A stretch of 20,094 nucleotides of DNA from contig RBNI01002002.1 of assembly GCA_003990745.1 (NCBI GenBank), positions 1 to 20,094 of the forward strand, given 5' to 3'. This document shows positions 19,115 through 20,094 of this stretch, in pieces. Every line of letters begins with the position of its first letter. Position 1 is the stretch's first letter. Source of the stretch: Jimgerdemannia flammicorona (taxonomy: Eukaryota; Mucoromycota; Endogonomycetes; Endogonales; Endogonaceae). The position numbers were made by a program, and so were the translations under genes. The notes beneath the pieces are model-generated. The model saw nothing but the letters and a program-made list of their open reading frames with translations. It did not search any database and was not told the DNA's origin.

Positions 19115-20094
19115 TGGCTGAAGAGAGCTGCTGAACTGCGGGGTGGAGGTTGGGTGCCTCTGCTGCAGAAGGTGTGGGAGATGAGATCCTCCCCTTGAGG
19201 GTCCTCTGGTAATCTGCTCTCTATGGTGGAGCTGAATGGTGTTTGGCAGCTGCGATTCAAGGGCTTTTGGTGGGGTGGTTGAAGGAGCACACAGAATTGG
19301 CCTGCATTGGCAGGGCAATGAGGGGGAGGGGCTGTGGGGGCCCAGTATGTGGAGATGGGATAGGCTACTCCTGGGGGGTACCCTACTTGAAACATTTGAT
19401 ATTGGGGATGGAGTGGAGTGCCAACAGCATCTGGGCCTGGACCTTTGGCCGAGTGGTTGGCAGGTAGCAGGGATTGGCGAGGAGTGGGACTGGGCTGGTA
19501 TCTGGTCTTGGAGTGCCAAGGTGAGACAGTGGCTTCCTCCTAAATACTGGGTAGTATGGTGGCAGTTGCTACGGAGGAATGTCATATTGAATTTCCGAAC
19601 TGGCCATCTGGTGGACGGTGGACGCTTTGAGTGTGAGGAGTGTTTCAATGTGGGGCAGGCTGGGGGTCTGGTACAGACGCCAGAATATTGGCTTGGAGAG
19701 TGTGAGGTATTGGGGGACTTTTGGGTAGTAATCGGGAATAGACTGGGTGTGGGGCAGAGGTTGGGTGGGATGGGGGGCCACTGGGATGATTTGAGATCTC
19801 GGCTGGTGGGGGGGGTGGGTGATAGTTGGCTCACTGTAGGTTGGATGTTGGCAGTGTGGGTAGGACTGGTGGGTCATTGGCACTTTGTATTTGAGGAGAG
19901 GAGGCAGATGGGACTGCAGGAGAAGGTGATTAGGTGGGAGGAGCTGTTGGGGGATCTGTTGACGGGATGGTGGGTTGGTTGGGGCCCTCAGGGAGGGAGG
20001 CAGCATGGTTTGGTGACTAGGATATGTGAACAGAGTGGCGGGAGAGTGAGAGTTGTATTGGACAGAGTGGAATTTCGTCGGGAAGGGGTAGGGG
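19115..20094 (+). pseudogene. LINE ORF2 C-terminal part, runs off the window
   Basis: The RT frame continues past TGA 19112 to about 19250 with another TGA near 19196. Reading then passes to the next frame (GLHWQGNEGEGLWGPSMWRW), so a one-base indel lies near 19250-19280. From there the frame is open to the window end. It has a Cys-rich segment CEECFN...TPEYWLGEC (about 19630-19703). LINE C-termini usually have CX2C...H...C here, and the expected His is Tyr (TAT), one C-to-T step away. Aromatic-rich sequence follows (WLTVGWMLAVWVGLVGHWHF). The stop codon and 3' UTR are outside the window. Confidence 0.75.

Larger units (their letters stand above)
14307..20094 (+). mobile_element. LINE (non-LTR) retrotransposon, Tad/I-like, 3' end outside the window
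   Basis: This is a two-ORF non-LTR element. ORF1 (14407-16434) precedes ORF2, which has an AP-type endonuclease, a reverse transcriptase with FADD, and a C-terminal Cys-rich segment. This architecture is that of Tad and I-type LINEs, which are common in filamentous fungi. The base composition (G-rich and C-poor on the sense strand) is quite unlike the AT-rich DNA to the left, which places the 5' end near 14307. No RNase H domain is seen up to the window end. ORF2 carries about nine in-frame stops and one frameshift, so the copy is inactive. Confidence 0.9.

Noticed and set aside
1..20094. tRNA, rRNA, CRISPR arrays or bacterial operon signals
   Set aside because: No cloverleaf-type, rRNA-like or regularly spaced repeat sequence was seen, and the spliced gene and retroelements indicate a eukaryote.

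Overview
The window reads as accessory DNA of a filamentous fungus. One spliced gene has short introns (70 to about 110 bases) with GTAAGT-type donors and TACAG/CAG acceptors, and most of the rest is decayed retrotransposons. The retroelement damage is dominated by transitions (CGA to TGA, CAA to TAA, CAG to TAG). That is the expected mark of RIP-like mutation or deamination of methylated cytosine in Pezizomycotina. The AT-rich spacers and nested elements would suit a transposon-rich Pezizomycete such as a truffle or morel, but the species is inference.

Layout. 1-442: AT-rich upstream DNA with a poly-A run, a short hexamer repeat and a perfect TGACGTCA site. 443-2878: an unrecognised spliced gene on the + strand. 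Its 3' half (five exons, 1513-2878) splices cleanly. Its 5' half has an in-frame TAG and two phase breaks. A 36-base T run follows the stop codon directly. 2915-4280: AT-rich, no gene seen. 4281-13052: a complete but dead Ty3/Gypsy LTR retrotransposon on the - strand, with 1.53-1.54 kb LTRs, a 4-base target duplication (ATAA), a primer site, a polypurine tract, and gag-protease-dUTPase-RT-RNase H-integrase. 13057-14306: very AT-rich relic DNA. 14307-20094 and beyond: a Tad/I-type LINE on the + strand with a long ORF1 and an ORF2 (APE endonuclease, RT, C-terminal Cys/His segment) broken by stops and one frameshift; its 3' end lies outside the window.

Two things stand out in the LTR element. 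First, a complete trimeric-type dUTPase domain, with all five signature motifs, lies in the pol reading frame between the protease and the reverse transcriptase. Second, both LTRs carry the remains of the same ORF (about 272 codons, element-sense). Several of its breaks differ between the two LTRs, each with a sense codon in the other, so a longer ORF probably existed in the parent. It lies upstream of a TATAAATA/AATAAA pair, i.e. in U3, so in genomic RNA it would be the last ORF, after pol. It has an acidic, Cys-rich tail and I do not recognise its family.

All readings are by eye; no alignment or database search was run.
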